Assembly: GCA_947471745.1 (NCBI GenBank)
Contig: CANJKZ010000774.1
Span: 3,818,001 to 3,882,000 of the forward strand
Source of the DNA: Closterium sp. Naga37s-1
Lineage: Eukaryota > Streptophyta > Zygnematophyceae > Desmidiales > Closteriaceae
DNA length: 64,000 bases
Reading direction: 5' to 3'
How positions within the stretch are numbered: the stretch's first letter is position 1; each line of letters opens with the position of its first letter. The notes under the pieces are model-generated. The model made no database searches. It was not told where the DNA came from and worked only from the letters and a program-made list of their open reading frames with translations. The translations under genes and the position numbers were made by a program. This document shows positions 1 through 10,573 of the stretch, piece after piece.

Positions 1-849
1 TCATCTTCGGGGTAGGGGAGAAGGTCTGAAAGAAGTCAACTCCCTGTCGCTGACTGAAGCCACGTGCAACGTAACGCGCCTTGAAGGCAGGCGGAGAACC
101 CGGCGGCCGCTTCACCCTGAAGATCCACATGCCACTGACGATGTTCGCCCCAGGTGGGGGAACCTCGTCTACGTAGGTGCCTGTGGACTTCCAGGAAGCC
201 ATCTCTGCGTCCATGGCTGCCTGCCACTGAGAGGAGTAGGGACCCTCTATCGCCTCTACGTAAGAGCGCGGGGTCGGGATGTCTAGTGCATCCGGGTCTC
301 CCTCAGGGGCAAGCAACATGGACACGAGATGAGGTGAAGCAGCAGCAAAACACTCAAGGTCCTCCTGTCTATCCTCAAGGACGTCCGTGCCAAGAGCACA
401 CTCACCCCCGACGGACGGAGGACAGACAGACGCAGACACAGACTCAGCAACAAGACTAGCGGCGTAGTATAGGCGACAGGCTGCAGCAAAGTCAACAAGC
501 TCAGCAACGAGAGCAGACGCAGCAGAGGACTCAAACAGAGGGTCAGTGACAGCAGTGGCCAGAAAGCGCGTGACAGTAGGACTAGCAGCACGAAGGGAGT
601 CAGACTCCGGGTCCGGACCGTCAGGAAGAGAGGACGCAGGAGGAGAGGGCAGAGGGACACGCTGTGGAGCAGTAGAAGGACGCAGTGTCATAGAGCGAGT
701 GCCTGGGACAGGAGGAAGACGCGGACGCGAAACACGACCAGCGCGAACAGTACGGACAGGCGACGCAGGACGAGACTCAGGTGACACAGGACGAGACTCA
801 GGCTCACGACGCTCCGTAAGACCTCTAGTCGGACCAGAGTAAGGAGAAG

Positions 850-1590
850 GACCAGGCAGCGGAGAGGCCGGTTGCAACTGCGACTGGGACTGGACCGGCG
901 GTGGACTCAGGAAGGGAGGAGGAGGAGGACCCGGAGAAGGCGGGGAGCCAAGAACCTGCTGAAGGAGCGGAACGAAGTACGGCCGCGGCCGCGCAGCGCC
1001 TCCAGAAACAGCAGAGACAGAACCGGTACCCTCAGCCCCAGGGTCTCTAGTCCCAACAGCACCTCCAGCAGCACCAGCACCAGCACCACCAGTAGCTCCA
1101 GCAGCACCTCCAGCAGCACCAGCACCCTCAGTATCTCCAGCAGCACCTCCAGCAGCTCCAGCAGCTCCAGCACCAGCAGCACCTCCAGCAGCTCCAGCAC
1201 CAGCAGCACCTCCAGTAGCGCCAGCACCTCCAGTAGCTCCAGTAGCACCTCCAGCACCTCCAGCAGCCCCAGCACCAGCAGCACCAGCACCAGCAGCAAC
1301 CCGACAGCGCCGAGAGTACCACTCACGAAGCCGCTGTGGAGAGAGGGGCTCCCGCCGCGACGGGACACCTAGAGCACCTCCAGACGCAGCACGCGCAGGC
1401 TCAGCGCCTCCAGACACAGTACCCTCAGGCGCCACACCCCCAGGCTCAGCACGCCCAGTCTCAGCACCCCCAGACTCAGCACCCCCAGTCTCAGCACCCC
1501 TAGCAGCACCTGAGTCGACAGCTACCTTGACCGGCTCGGCAGGGTCTACCTGGGACACACCTGAGGGGGCAGGACCCTGGGGGGGGAGGG
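850..1590 (-). repeat. Low-complexity linker of element A (INT-RT spacer)
   Basis: Between integrase and reverse transcriptase the sequence is a run of degenerate short repeats. One part (about 1060-1300) is built from agcacctccagc-like 12-15 bp units; another (about 1370-1510) from 15-bp units resembling cagcacccccaggct. On the coding (minus) strand they give Gly/Ala- and Glu/Gly-rich peptide. The same kind of spacer occurs at this position in C, D, F, G and L, so it belongs to the family and is not a local accident. Long antisense open frames across it are by-products of the repeat. Confidence 0.75.
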
Positions 1591-1593
1591 GGT

Positions 1594-3282
1594 CTACCAG
1601 GGGAGGACCTGGGGCAAGGAAGAGCGGCGGGGGGGGGGGGGAGAGGCAGTGCGGTAGGGAAAGAGACGGTAGTACGACACCGACTCGTCGAACGTGACAT
1701 CCTGAGAGGACAGAACACGACGCGAGGTGGGGTGGTAGAACTGCCACCCGGGTGCGTCAGGAGGGAAGCCAAGGAAGACACAGGGAACGGCACGGGAGGA
1801 CAGCTTGTCCGCTGTAGTATCGCGGACAAAAGCTCGAGATCCCCAGACACGGAACGCGGACGCATCGCCAACCTTCCCCGTCCACCGCAGAGTAGGTGTG
1901 GTCTCCGGCAAGGAGACACGAGGCTGAAGGTTGATCTGATGCGCAGCGTACTGAACCGCGAACGGCCACAGAAAATGGGGAGCAGCCGCATGGATCATGG
2001 ACGTACGAGCGACGTCCATGACCATGCCAATGCGGCGCTCAGCAATCCCATTTTGCTGCGGGGAGGCCGGAAGCGTGAACGTCTGGCAGATGCCCTCCGA
2101 ACGACAGAAGGCTCGCAGGAGGTCGGAGGAAAACTCCCCTCCTCTGTCCGAGTGCAGACGCAGAACAGGAAGGTCTGAGCCGAAACTCTCACTGAGCTGG
2201 CGACGAGCACCGCGGATCCCGTCGATCAACACCTCAGGAACCTCACCCTTGCTGCGCAAGGGGAAGACTGTGGTGTAACGCGAGTAGTCGTCAACGACCA
2301 GGAGGAAGTAGCGCTCGTGACTCTGTCCACGGACGCGGGCTGGGCCCCACACGTCCATGTGAAGAGTCTGCAGAGGAGCCTCTGTCGGAGGAAACGAGGA
2401 GGAGTGAGGGGCGGCGCGCTGCCGGCCCTCGACACAAGGAACACAGGTGGGGGCAGGCCCCGGAGGAAGGGGAGGGAGGGACCTGGGTAGACCCGAGACA
2501 AGGGCACGGGAGGCCGTACCTCGAAGACGAGGCAGGGAGGGGTGACCAAGGCGGTGGTGCCAAAGGAGAGTCTCGTGTGCCAAAGGGCGACACGAGCAGG
2601 GGGCAGACGCAGGACTAGACCTGGATGCGGCAGCAAACACCTGACTGGACGCAGCTACCTGACCAGACGCAGAGACCGGAGGAGGCGCAGTAGTCAGTGT
2701 GTACAGACTCGACCCTGGCCGACGGGTGAACGTGGCCAGGTGACGGCCCGTCCGAGAGCAAGTGCAGTGGGTCACACGCTGACCTCCAGGGGTGAACTGG
2801 TCAACCCACGCGTCCTGGAGGTCAGCTCCACTCACCAGGTTCGTAGTGAACGAGGGGAGGTGGAGTCCCGACAGCAAGCCCGACGGGGCCGCAGGACACG
2901 GTAGGACAGTGGAGGAGTGTGCAAGTACTGGGCCCCCGGAGGGGTCAGCAAGGGAGACCGCAACAGGCCGACGGAGCGGCGTGAGCGTGGTGCTGTCTCT
3001 AAAGAAAGAGCGCGAAGCACCAGAGTCAAGTGTGAAAGTGTGAAAGGACGCAGTAGGTGGAGTACCAGAGGGAGGAGACGTACCAGCACCTGGAGCAGCA
3101 GACGCACTAGCACCTAGAGCAGCAACCGCACAAGCACCTGGAGCAACAGACGCACCAGCACCTAATGCAGCAGCCACAGTGCCCGGATCGGGCGGGACAC
3201 GCAGGTAACAGTCACCCTCAATAATATCAGCATGAGCATACATGGCAGCAAGGATAGCATCAAAGTCTAGATCAAAGATAGG
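1594..3282 (-). CDS. Element A protease-integrase region
   Basis: Pol part of copia element A. From the N-terminal side it shows the aspartic protease signature DSGAS, then the integrase zinc-binding module (HHRLGHPSL, later CVPCVEGRQ), then the catalytic core with [18 protein letters not shown] and [12 protein letters not shown], which carry the D-D-E residues. After the core comes the copia C-terminal integrase segment (FRVWGSRAFVRD, VFLGFPPDAPGWQFYHP). The protease matures the polyprotein and the integrase inserts the cDNA in the nucleus. It continues downstream into a low-complexity linker. It is one of the better preserved integrase copies here, though the element as a whole is interrupted. 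Confidence 0.85.
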   Translation of the reverse strand, partial: PIFDLDFDAILAAMYAHADIIEGDCYLRVPPDPGTVAAALGAGASVAPGACAVAALGASASAAPGAGTSPPSGTPPTASFHTFTLDSGASRSFFRDSTTLTPLRRPVAVSLADPSGGPVLAHSSTVLPCPAAPSGLLSGLHLPSFTTNLVSGADLQDAWVDQFTPGGQRVTHCTCSRTGRHLATFTRRPGSSLYTLTTAPPPVSASGQVAASSQVFAAASRSSPASAPCSCRPLAHETLLWHHRLGHPSLPRLRGTASRALVSGLPRSLPPLPPGPAPTCVPCVEGRQRAAPHSSSFPPTEAPLQTLHMDVWGPARVRGQSHERYFLLVVDDYSRYTTVFPLRSKGEVPEVLIDGIRGARRQLSESFGSDLPVLRLHSDRGGEFSSDLLRAFCRSEGICQTFTLPASPQQNGIAERRIGMVMDVARTSMIHAAAPHFLWPFAVQYAAHQINLQPRVSLPETTPTLRWTGKVGDASAFRVWGSRAFVRDTTADKLSSRAVPCVFLGFPPDAPGWQFYHPTSRRVLSSQDVTFDESVSYYRLFPYRTASPPPPRRSSLPQVLPW

Positions 3283-5152
3283 CACATCCCGTCCTGTCGT
3301 CTCCCGTGTTTTGTCCGCGTTGGTCACTCACCCGACTGCACCTCTGTCGTCTGTCTCAGCACTTGTTACCACTGTCTCTGGCTTTGCCTCTTCCCACCGC
3401 CTTGACTACGCCGCTCACTTGGTGAGTGGCCCTGCACGTTCTCCGTCCTCTGGGGGTGCTCCTGTCTTTCCCCTGGAGGTCGTAGAGGACAGGCAGTTCG
3501 AGCTTGGTTTCCTTGCGGCCGCTGTTCCTCATCTCTGTGCCATGCTGCTTGCCCCTGAGGGGGATCCAGACGTCCTTGACATCCCGATCCCTCGCACTCA
3601 CGCCGAGGCGGTCTCGGGACCCTGGGCTTCGTATTGGATAGCAGCTGAGGAGGCAGAGATGGCATCTTATAGGTCCACAGGCACTTACGTCGACGCAGTC
3701 CCACCACCTGGGACGAATGTCGTCAGTGGCCGATGGCTCTACAAGGTGAAGCGGCCGCCTGGATCATCACCTGTGTTCAAGGTGCGCTATGTTGCGAGAG
3801 GCTTCAGTCAGCGAGAGGGGGTGGACTTCTTCCAGACCTTCGCTCCCACCCCGAAGATGAGTACTCTTCGGGTGTTGCTGCATATTGCAGCCCAGCGCGA
3901 CTACGAGTTGCACTCCTTGGACTTTTCCACCGCGTTCCTTCAGGGGAGCCTGCACGAGCAGATCTGGCTGCGTCGCCCGCCTAGCTTCACTGGCTCTTTC
4001 CCACCTGGGACCCAGTGGCAGCTGCGTCGACCAGTCTACGGCCTGCGTCAGGCCCCACGTGAGTGGCACGACACACTTCGCTCGACCCTTGCAGCTCTTG
4101 ACTTCTTTCCGTCGTCTGCTGACCCGTCACTGTTCGTTCGCCGTGGCTCGACCCCGTTCTTTGTCCTGGTCTACGTCGACGACCTAGTGTTCGCCACTCC
4201 CGACCGACGCGCGCTGGCCTCCGTGAAGGAGGAACTGCAGAGGAGACACACTTGCACTGACCTTGGTGAGGTGCAGCACTACCTTGGCCTGCAGATCACC
4301 AGGGACAGGGCAGCTCGCACCATTACGCTGACTCAGTCGCATATGGTCGAGCAGATCCTCACGCGGTTTCGCTTCCCGTTCTCCAAGGTACAGCTCACCC
4401 CTCTTGGTGTGGATCATGGGCTCACGGCTCCACCTTCGGACGAGTCATTTGAGTCCAGTGGTCCATATCCTGAGCTGGTGGGTTGTCTCATGTACCTGAT
4501 GACCTGTACTCGCCCAGACCTAGCTTACCCTCTTAGCGTCCTTGCGCGCTTTGTTGCGCCTGGGAGACACCGACCTTCCCACTGGTACGCTGCTAAGAGG
4601 GTGGCGAAGTATGTGGCGAGTACATCAGGCATGGGACTTGTCCTTGGAGGGAAGCAGCCAGTTACACTCACAGGTTACTCGGACTCGTCGTGGGCCGACG
4701 ACGCGGAGACGCGTCGGTCTACACAGGGGTACTCCTTTAGCCTCGGGGCAGGTGCTGTTTCGTGGCGGTCGACTCGGGCGTCGTCTGTCGCCGGTTCCAG
4801 CTGTGAGGCAGAGGTGTACGCTGCGGCCATGGCCGTTCAGGAGCTTCGCTGGCTGTCTTTCCTTCTCACCGACCTTGGTGAGCGGCCTCGCTCTCCCCCA
4901 GTCTTGTTCGCCGACAACAGGTCTGCTGTCCTGTTGTGTGAGGAGCCCCGACTGGTTGGGAAGGCGAAGCACATCCAGCTTCGTTACTTCCTTCTGCGTG
5001 AGTTGCAGCAGCGTGGACAGGCACTCGTTCGACGGGTGGTCTCTGAGGCCAACACGGCAGATATCTTCACCAAGGCGTTGCCGCCTTGTGACCACCAGCG
5101 TTTCTGCACCCAGCTTGGCCTTGTGCCTGCCCGTCCTCACTTGCTTGCTTAG
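3283..5152 (+). CDS. Element B reverse transcriptase-RNase H
   Basis: Copia RT-RNase H polyprotein segment, about 620 residues, ending at a natural stop. RT signatures in order: [60 protein letters not shown] and the catalytic YVDD at 4172-4183. RNase H follows: SDSSWADD, SSCEAEVYAAAMAVQELRWL, the ADNRSA box, and the C-terminal KHIQLRYFLLRE and ANTADIFTKAL. It differs in many residues from the RT of A, C, F and L (for example RWLYKVKRP where those have MWIFRVKRP), so B is a distinct lineage. No start codon of its own is expected, since pol is processed from a polyprotein. The roughly 210 bp after the stop are non-coding 3' sequence. Confidence 0.9.
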
Positions 5153-5368
5153 AGATGCCTTGTCCTGCATGTCTTGTACTCTTGCATCTCTTTATATTTG
5201 CTATATACTTGCATGTGGATTGGCGTTGTGGCCCCTTGCTTGCTCTCGGAGTGTGTGGTGACTTTGAGCTCCACCCTGAGATTTGTCTTGTTCTTGTAGA
5301 CTGGTCTTGTGACCGTTGCTTGCTCTTGTTGTTTCTACAGGACTTCCGTCACCTAGACTATGGGGGTG

Positions 5369-5499
5369 TGTCAACATATATTTTATATGTGTTGTTTAGG
5401 TTAGTCTAGGTGTTACATTTCTACTTACTTGCATGATTAGGGTTTGCTATATCTAGGGTTGTACTTCACATTTTCTATCAATTCATTCTTATCGTAACA
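5369..5499 (+). repeat. 3' LTR of element B
   Basis: 131 bp, starting TGTCAACA and ending TAACA, directly after the purine tract ending ggggtg. Its length matches the other copia LTRs here (117-134 bp), but its sequence is clearly diverged from them. It lacks the shared block around gtagcccataaggggtac, supporting a separate lineage for B. Confidence 0.85.
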
Positions 5500-6740
5500 T
5501 TCTGCAGAAGCAGATCATGCCAACGAGGAAGATCAACAGCGTCAGGAAACTGGGTACGCCAAGCATCAGTCAGGCGGCCGAAGCAGCGCTGCGTGGTGTG
5601 TGGGAGACCACACACCTCCCCACTACGAGTGCCTGTGCGAAGAACGTACGCGCAGGGACCTGCACCCCCAGACCTCCCACGCCCAGCGTACCACTCACGA
5701 AGCTGCTGAACAGACGGGGTCTCACGGGTGCGCAGCTGCTGCTGACGCTGGCCGCCACCAAGGCCTCCACGCTGCGTGGCTGCACCGCGACCAGCACCAC
5801 CTCCTCCGCTACCTCCACCACCGCTGCCGCCGCCTCCACCGCCTCCTCCACCGCCTCCACGGCCTCCACTGCCGCCACCGACGCCCCCACCCCCGGGACC
5901 ACCCCCACCACCACCTCCATCGCTTCCTCCACCTCCCCCTCCACCACCCTTGCTTCCCTTGCCCTTGCCAGTGCAGTGTCGCCCACTAGGGGCAGACGCA
6001 GCGCCGACCTCCTCAGTGCCAACGAGGTCGACAGCAGCAGCAAAGGCAACAGAGGGGAGAAGGGGGACAGGGGAACACCCCTCAAAGAAGGGGGTGCGAC
6101 GGTCGCCGCGAGAAGCCCCAACAGCTAAGATACTCTTCTCAGCTGCAGCAAGGCGCTCCTCTAGCAGGTCGACAGTCAGCGCGGTAGGGCAAAGGGAGAG
6201 AAAGTGATCCCTGACTGAGGAGAGAGAGTCAGGGAGGCGGGTGACTAGGTAGTAAAGGGTGATGTACATGGGGGGGGAGTTCGCGGGAAGAAACTCAGTA
6301 GGAAGGGCAGCGCGGTAGCGAGCGTCACTAGTGCGGAGGTGAGCAACTAGGTCAGCAACTGTGGAAAAGGCGGCAAGGTCAGGAAAAAGGTACGGCAGCA
6401 TGAGGCGGCTGAGGGCAGCAGTGGTAGGGGAGGAGTAGCGTGCAACTACAGCGTCGTACAGAGCCCTAGCACTCTTGTACTGACTAAAGTGCGCGCGCTC
6501 AGTAGACGGCAGGTGATTACGCACAGCAAGACGAGCAGCAGCATCGCGCGTGAGCCACTGCGAGCGAACAGTACTGTCAGCATCAGCAGTAGGGGCAGTA
6601 GAGGCGCCAGAAGTGAGATCGAACAGTGAGAGACCATCCTTGCTATCGCACTGTAGGAAAAGCTGCAGATCATCTAGCCAGACCTCAAAGTCAACAGTCC
6701 GACCCTCAGCATCAAAGGTAAGAACATTGAGACTAGCCAT
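5500..6740 (-). CDS. Element A Gag
   Basis: Gag of copia element A, about 413 residues from the ATG at 6740. It begins MASLNVLTFDAEGRTVDFEV, and similar Gag starts occur in D, F, G, L and N. The N-terminal half ([44 protein letters not shown]) is the capsid-like retrotransposon Gag domain. A long Gly-rich tract (about residues 255-325) follows. Near the C-terminus is a Cys/His cluster, C-x13-C-x3-H-x4-C, in place of the usual CCHC knuckle. Gag forms the cytoplasmic particle that packages element RNA. The coding region continues into protease on the far side of inserted piece B. Confidence 0.88.
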
Positions 6741-6849
6741 GACAGGAGAAGCAGCAGGCTAGCAGTAGCAGCAGTGGAACTCGGCTAAGCAGGCTAGGTA
6801 GGGCGGCGCAGCTCGGCAGGGCAGTGTGGCTCGGCAGCGCGGCGCTCTT

Positions 6850-7570
6850 ACCAGGGGAGAGGCTGGGGTAGGGCCGGGGTAGGGCCGGGGTAGTTCAGGA
6901 GCAGGGCCGGGGCAGGGCCGGGGCAGTTCAGGAGCAGGGCCGGGGCAGAGCTGGGGAAGAGCTGCGACAGGGCCGCAGCAGGGCCGGCTGGGCCTGAAGG
7001 GGCCTCTAACGGGGCCTGACTGGGCCGAACGGGGCCTATAACGGGGCCTGACGGGGCCTATAACGGGGCCGTACGGGGCCTATAACGGGGCCTGACAGGG
7101 CCTATAACGGGGCCGAACGGGGCCTATAACGGGGCCTGACGGGGCCTATAACGAGGCCTGACGGGGCCTATAACGGGGCCGTACGGGGCCGAAAACGGGG
7201 CCATGCGGGGCCTATAACGGGGCCTGACGGGGCCTATAACGGGGCCTGACGGGCCTTACGGGGCCTCTAACGGGGCCTTACGGGGCCTCTAACTGGGCCT
7301 GAAGGAGCCTGACGGGGCCTCTAACGGGGCCTGACGGGCCTTACGGGGCCTTAAACGGGGCCAAATGGGGCCTGACGGGGCCGTACGGGGCCTCTAACGG
7401 GGCCTGACAGGGCCGTACGGGGCCTCTAACGGGGCCTGTCGGGGCCGAACGGGGCCTTAAACGGGGCCGAACGGGGCCTTACGGGGCATAACGGGGCCTT
7501 ACGGGGCCTTAAACCGCGCCCTAAACGGGGCCTAAAGGGGCCTTAAGGGGCCTAACGAGGCCTTAAGGGG
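6850..7570 (-). repeat. Leader minisatellite of element A
   Basis: Array of short GC-rich units between PBS and gag. The plus strand shows alternating blocks such as ggggcctataac, ggggcctgac and ggggccgtac, each repeated many times from about 6990 to 7560, preceded by a looser run of gccggggcagggccgggg (6860-6960). There is no coding signal. It occupies the same leader position as the arrays of D, F, G, H, K, L and N, but its unit is different. Confidence 0.8.
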
Positions 7571-7717
7571 CCTTACGGGGCGGGCGCAGGCTCTAAGGGC
7601 GGGCGCATGGGCCGTGACGGGCCTCGAAGGGAAGGCGCGAAGCGCGCGGCAAGTAGCCAGGGGAGAAATTTCAGTGGTGGGCCCTTTTTAAAAAATCTCG
7701 AAACTAGCTTTATACCA

Positions 7718-7850
7718 TATGAGAATGATAGACGAAAGAATGAATGAACTAGAAATGAGATGGGTACATATAGGAAACACATAAGTGTTGTACCCACTAA
7801 TAGCTACCCCACTACAGCCTAAATAGACCATAGCAGATATAAGTTTGACA
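7718..7850 (-). repeat. 5' LTR of element A
   Basis: 133 bp. On the minus strand it starts TGTCAAACTTATATC at 7850 and ends TTCTCATA at 7718, immediately followed by the PBS TGGTATAAAGC and, about 35 bp further in, the GGGCCCACCAC leader motif (7674-7684). The candidate 5-bp target site is agatc at 7851-7855; its partner is outside the window. Confidence 0.85.
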
Positions 7851-8262
7851 AGATCAAGGCTGGCAAAGGCATCATCTCATCGCTACACCTGGCAGTGCAG
7901 CAGGCCTCTAAGAGGGGAGCGGCAGAGAGGGCAGCTGTTATTCTGCTGACGGTGCTGTGCCATGCAGTCACCGCAAAACTGGAAGTGCACTGGAAAGGTA
8001 CAGGATTGACAGGAAAGGGACATTGCGCCAGGGGGGTTGAAGGACAAAGTGAGGGAGGAAAGGCGGGGATATTACAGCGGGATACTTGCAGCACAAAAAG
8101 GCAATAAAAAGAAGGCTGTACAATGCAAAAGGTGGTGGTAAATGCGAGGCACTTGCTGCATGGGAGAAGCAGAACATTTCGTTCCTGCAGGCAAAATGAG
8201 CCAAAGAAAGAAAACAAGAGGTGGAGTATTGTTATATAGGTGGTCACAAACGTCACTACCAT
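7851..8262 (+). other. Unassigned open stretch, possible host exon beside element A
   Basis: From the edge of element A's LTR one plus-strand frame stays open to about 8107. Its first part reads like ordinary soluble protein (GKGIISSLHLAVQQASKRGA, then AERAAVILLTVLCHAVTAKL), with a possible splice donor at aaag|gtacag near 8000. No start codon is needed if this is an internal exon cut by the LTR. I do not recognise a family. The rest (about 8108-8262) shows nothing. If it is an exon, the upstream part of the gene should lie left of the window, beyond element A. Confidence 0.35.
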
Positions 8263-9200
8263 AACGTGGTATAACGATTCTCTCGGACGATCCTCCTCCT
8301 CTCGCTACCATTCGACGTCCTCTACCAGCGGCAACCTCTCAATCACGATACTAGATGGACAGCTGCTCTCTCCGGCCCCCCACCTCCTTTCCTCCCGGAC
8401 CTCTCCCACTCCTTTCTTTGCGACCAACCCAGCCTACAAAGAGACCTTCTGTACCACTTTTATACACGCACCCTTGCATCCGGTTCCCACTTCAACTTTG
8501 CAGCCGATCATGGTATCTGCTCATCCTGTGTTGCTGGCAGTCTCGAAACAGTTTCGCACATCTTTCTTGAATGCGGGGTTGCGGTCCCCGTCACCACGGC
8601 ACTATGCTCAGTCGCCCGCCGCCACCTCGGTCTCTCCATCTCCACATAACAGGTCTTATTCCCCTTGCCATCCCGCGCTGGCCAACGGGTGCCTTGGAGT
8701 CTTCTGGCTGGCGCCGCAGCTAAGGTACTCTGGAATGCCTGCTGTGAGCGAAAGTACCGCGACTCCCACATCAACACGTTTGAAATTCTTCAACTCATAC
8801 TTGCCCAACTCCTAATCGCCTTCAAGATCTTCCTTTGGCTTAACGAGAGGCAATCCTCTAAGAAGCGACGCCGAGCTGCTGCTTCCATCTCCCTCGCCAA
8901 GAAATTCCGTTTTTTCACCTTCTCGAATGAAGGTGTTCCTGTCATCCATCCTGATTTGCGAGTTTCATGGCTCTTGAACGACTCGCTTCGCCCACCATTG
9001 TCTGCTTCCTTCCCCCTTCTATACAGAGCGAACTTCCATATATGGAAGCTGTCTAGACAGAGGATTAGCGTTTTGTCACGCACCTCCTTCATTGGTGGTT
9101 GGCTTGCTTAGCCATTTTCTCTTTTGCTTTGTATAGCCCATGTACTAGATTAAGATCTATATATAACATTCTGACATTCTAATTCTAACATTCTAACCTA
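8263..9200 (+). mobile_element. LINE (non-LTR retrotransposon) 3' end
   Basis: 5'-truncated LINE: only the C-terminal part of ORF2 and a short 3' untranslated region remain. The 3' part (9112-9200) contains tatatataac and repeated attctaac/attctgac words that could be a short-unit 3' tail. The extent is set by the open frame beginning at 8275 and the end of these words, so both outer borders are approximate. I found no clear target duplication. Confidence 0.7.
8275..9111 (+). pseudogene. LINE ORF2 C-terminal fragment
   Basis: One frame runs from 8275 to the stop at 9109-9111 (279 codons), with a single in-frame stop codon at 8647-8649. Before that stop lies a zinc-binding motif of the kind found after LINE reverse transcriptases: CSSCVAGSLETVSHIFLEC, i.e. 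C-x2-C-x9-H-x4-C, preceded by QRDLLYHFYTRTLASG. After the stop comes a basic helical tail (KVLWNACCERKYRDSHINTF; NERQSSKKRRRAAASISLAK). No RT catalytic core is present. The similarity is inferred from motif shape and position, not from a database match. An overlapping open frame at 8240-8815 is a shadow in another frame. Confidence 0.7.
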
Positions 9201-9723
9201 CTGTGGCAACCAAAAGGGATCCAGCTGACGCGTTACAATTTGGAACCACTTTGACCTTGTTGTAGTGAAGTTTTCACAAATTTCTCTACCCTCTATGGCA
9301 ACCAATATGACTCCAGAGGACGCGTTGAATGTTGGGAACCACGATTGCTCTACTTGGCATATTTATTCAATGGGTTTCGAGATGGCTCTGTGGGTTGCAG
9401 AAAGTTTAAGCGTAGGCACAGTGCGGTGGCAATTTTACATATGGCCCTTGGTCATGGTCGTCTGTACTTTACCGCGTTCTATGTTCAAGAAAACAGCGAT
9501 CGAGTTGAATTATTGACGGTATCGTAATAAACCACATTCCATCGTACCAAAACCCCAGAATTCACACCGTCTTGCTTGGTTTTCTTCAGCGGTCATGGCA
9601 TAGTTTGTTTGGGGCAAAAAAAATATCGTGCATTTCACCGCGGCACGAGTGCAGCGTGAGTGACGCAAAAACTCAACCACATTTCTCGGCAGTACGCATC
9701 CATGCAATTGAGCTCTTCCCAGC
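9201..9723. other. Upstream region of secreted-gene copy 1
   Basis: AT-richer, non-repetitive DNA between the LINE and the gene. It contains a diverged local duplication: the block tggcaacca...gacgcgtt...ggaaccac occurs at about 9201-9253 and again at about 9296-9345. A small 83-codon open frame (9265-9516) overlaps the second block; I see no coding evidence for it. It probably holds the upstream control region of the gene starting at 9840. Confidence 0.4.
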
Positions 9724-9729
9724 TATAAA
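9724..9729 (+). promoter_or_regulatory. TATA box of secreted-gene copy 1
   Basis: TATAAA in the context agctataaatccc, 116 bp upstream of the ATG at 9840. Copy 3 has TATAAAA 102 bp upstream of its ATG. Both leaders then share ctcagttctca, cttgtcaatca and catcgccatggctcg, so promoter and 5' UTR are homologous and conserved. Confidence 0.7.
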
Positions 9730-9839
9730 TCCCGCAGCTAAACATGCTGTAACCATCAGAGTCTTGAATCTCGATTCAACTTTTACCACTCAGTTCTCAG
9801 TCTCTCCCATTGAAAACTTGTCAATCACCTTACATCGCC

Positions 9840-10513
9840 ATGGCTCGCTACGCCCTCTCCGTCGGCCTCGCGCTCTTCCTCGCTGCATTCCTAGTGCTCT
9901 CATGCGTCTCGTACGCTCAAGGTACGGCCCGACCCACCGCAAAATCCAAGCCATATCCCTGGCGCCGCGTTCACGCATTGCGCCTTCACTTTTGCCTTCG
10001 CTTTCGCCTCCGCTGCAGGCCAACCGCTCCAACGTGGCACACTTGGTTCAATGAATTTTATACACGCAATCTCGGTTTTATTGCTTGTCAAGCTTTGGCA
10101 TCTCGAGCAGCTTTGTACTTTCCGGAGAATACCCATATTAGCATTCGCTTGGAGCAGCTTTGTTCTTTAGTTGTACGCGGCACTTAATTCGCTCTGCGTG
10201 ACTCGTCCTACCCCCCTGCGTTGACCACGCCATTCATCTCGTCTTATGCCTCCGCTAAATCCTCCCATGAATCCCCTCTATCCTCCCCTCCCTCCTGCCT
10301 CTAACTCACATCCCTTCTAACCATGCATCCCATCTCACTCTGCCTAGGCCTCCTCCGCTTAACGTCCTCTCTGTCCCACACTCCTCTCACTCCCTACCCT
10401 ACCAGCAACGAGCGCGGGGACAGGCGTCGATGCAGCAGAAGACGTGGCGAGTATCACGCAGCCCAACAAGGCCCATGAGCAGCGCCACCGCAAGCTCCAG
10501 ACGACGGCTGATA
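9840..10513 (+). CDS. Small secreted protein, copy 1 (first two exons)
   Basis: Host gene. Exon 1 is 9840-9921: a 27-residue signal peptide, MARYALSVGLALFLAAFLVL then SCVSYAQ. The intron is 9922-10405 (gtacgg...ctaccag). Exon 2 is 10406-10513 and ends at a second gt donor; both junctions are phase 1. Exon 2 encodes a hydrophilic stretch with ASITQPNKAHEQRHRKLQT, whose basic RHRK could be a processing site (inference). The exon pair is confirmed by copy 3, with the same phase, similar intron end and conserved protein (ASITQPNEAYEQRHRKLQ). No later exons are recognisable downstream: the second intron runs into a fold-back repeat and element C. The protein probably enters the secretory pathway. 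I do not recognise the family. Confidence 0.6.
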
Positions 10514-10573
10514 GTACGTCTCATGGGACTAACCCAATCAACCAATCAATCCAAACTTCAAATGAGAACCCTA

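Larger units (their letters stand above)
3283..5499 (+). mobile_element. Partial copia element B inside element A
   Basis: Plus-strand copia piece lying in the minus-strand element A, between A's gag and protease. It carries the end of the INT-RT linker, a full RT-RNase H region and a 3' LTR (5369-5499) preceded by the purine tract tatgggggtg. No 5' LTR, gag or integrase is seen, so this is a partial copy. I could not find a convincing target duplication at its left end, so the left junction may be a rearrangement and not a clean insertion edge. The coding part it keeps reads open throughout. Confidence 0.85.
1..7850 (-). mobile_element. Copia LTR retrotransposon A, cut by left window edge
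   Basis: Ty1/copia element read right to left. Parts seen: 5' LTR (7718-7850), PBS starting TGGTATAAAGC just inside it, GC-rich leader with a tandem array, gag (6740 to about 5500), then protease and integrase (about 3282 to 1594), an Ala/Gly/Ser-rich linker (about 1590-850) and the beginning of reverse transcriptase, which leaves the window at base 1. A plus-strand copia piece (B) sits between gag and protease. The domain order PR-INT-RT is diagnostic of copia rather than gypsy. The element is broken: besides the inserted piece I estimate only a few breaks in the visible part. Its 3' LTR lies outside the window, so age cannot be judged from an LTR pair. Confidence 0.9.

Noticed and set aside
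3283-3300. Target duplication for element B
   Set aside because: The bases after its 3' LTR (ttctg at 5500-5504) are not repeated at the left junction, so I do not claim a clean insertion edge.
8240-8815. 191-codon frame as a host gene
   Set aside because: It overlaps the LINE ORF2 frame, which carries the C-x2-C-x9-H-x4-C motif in another phase; this frame has no motif of its own.
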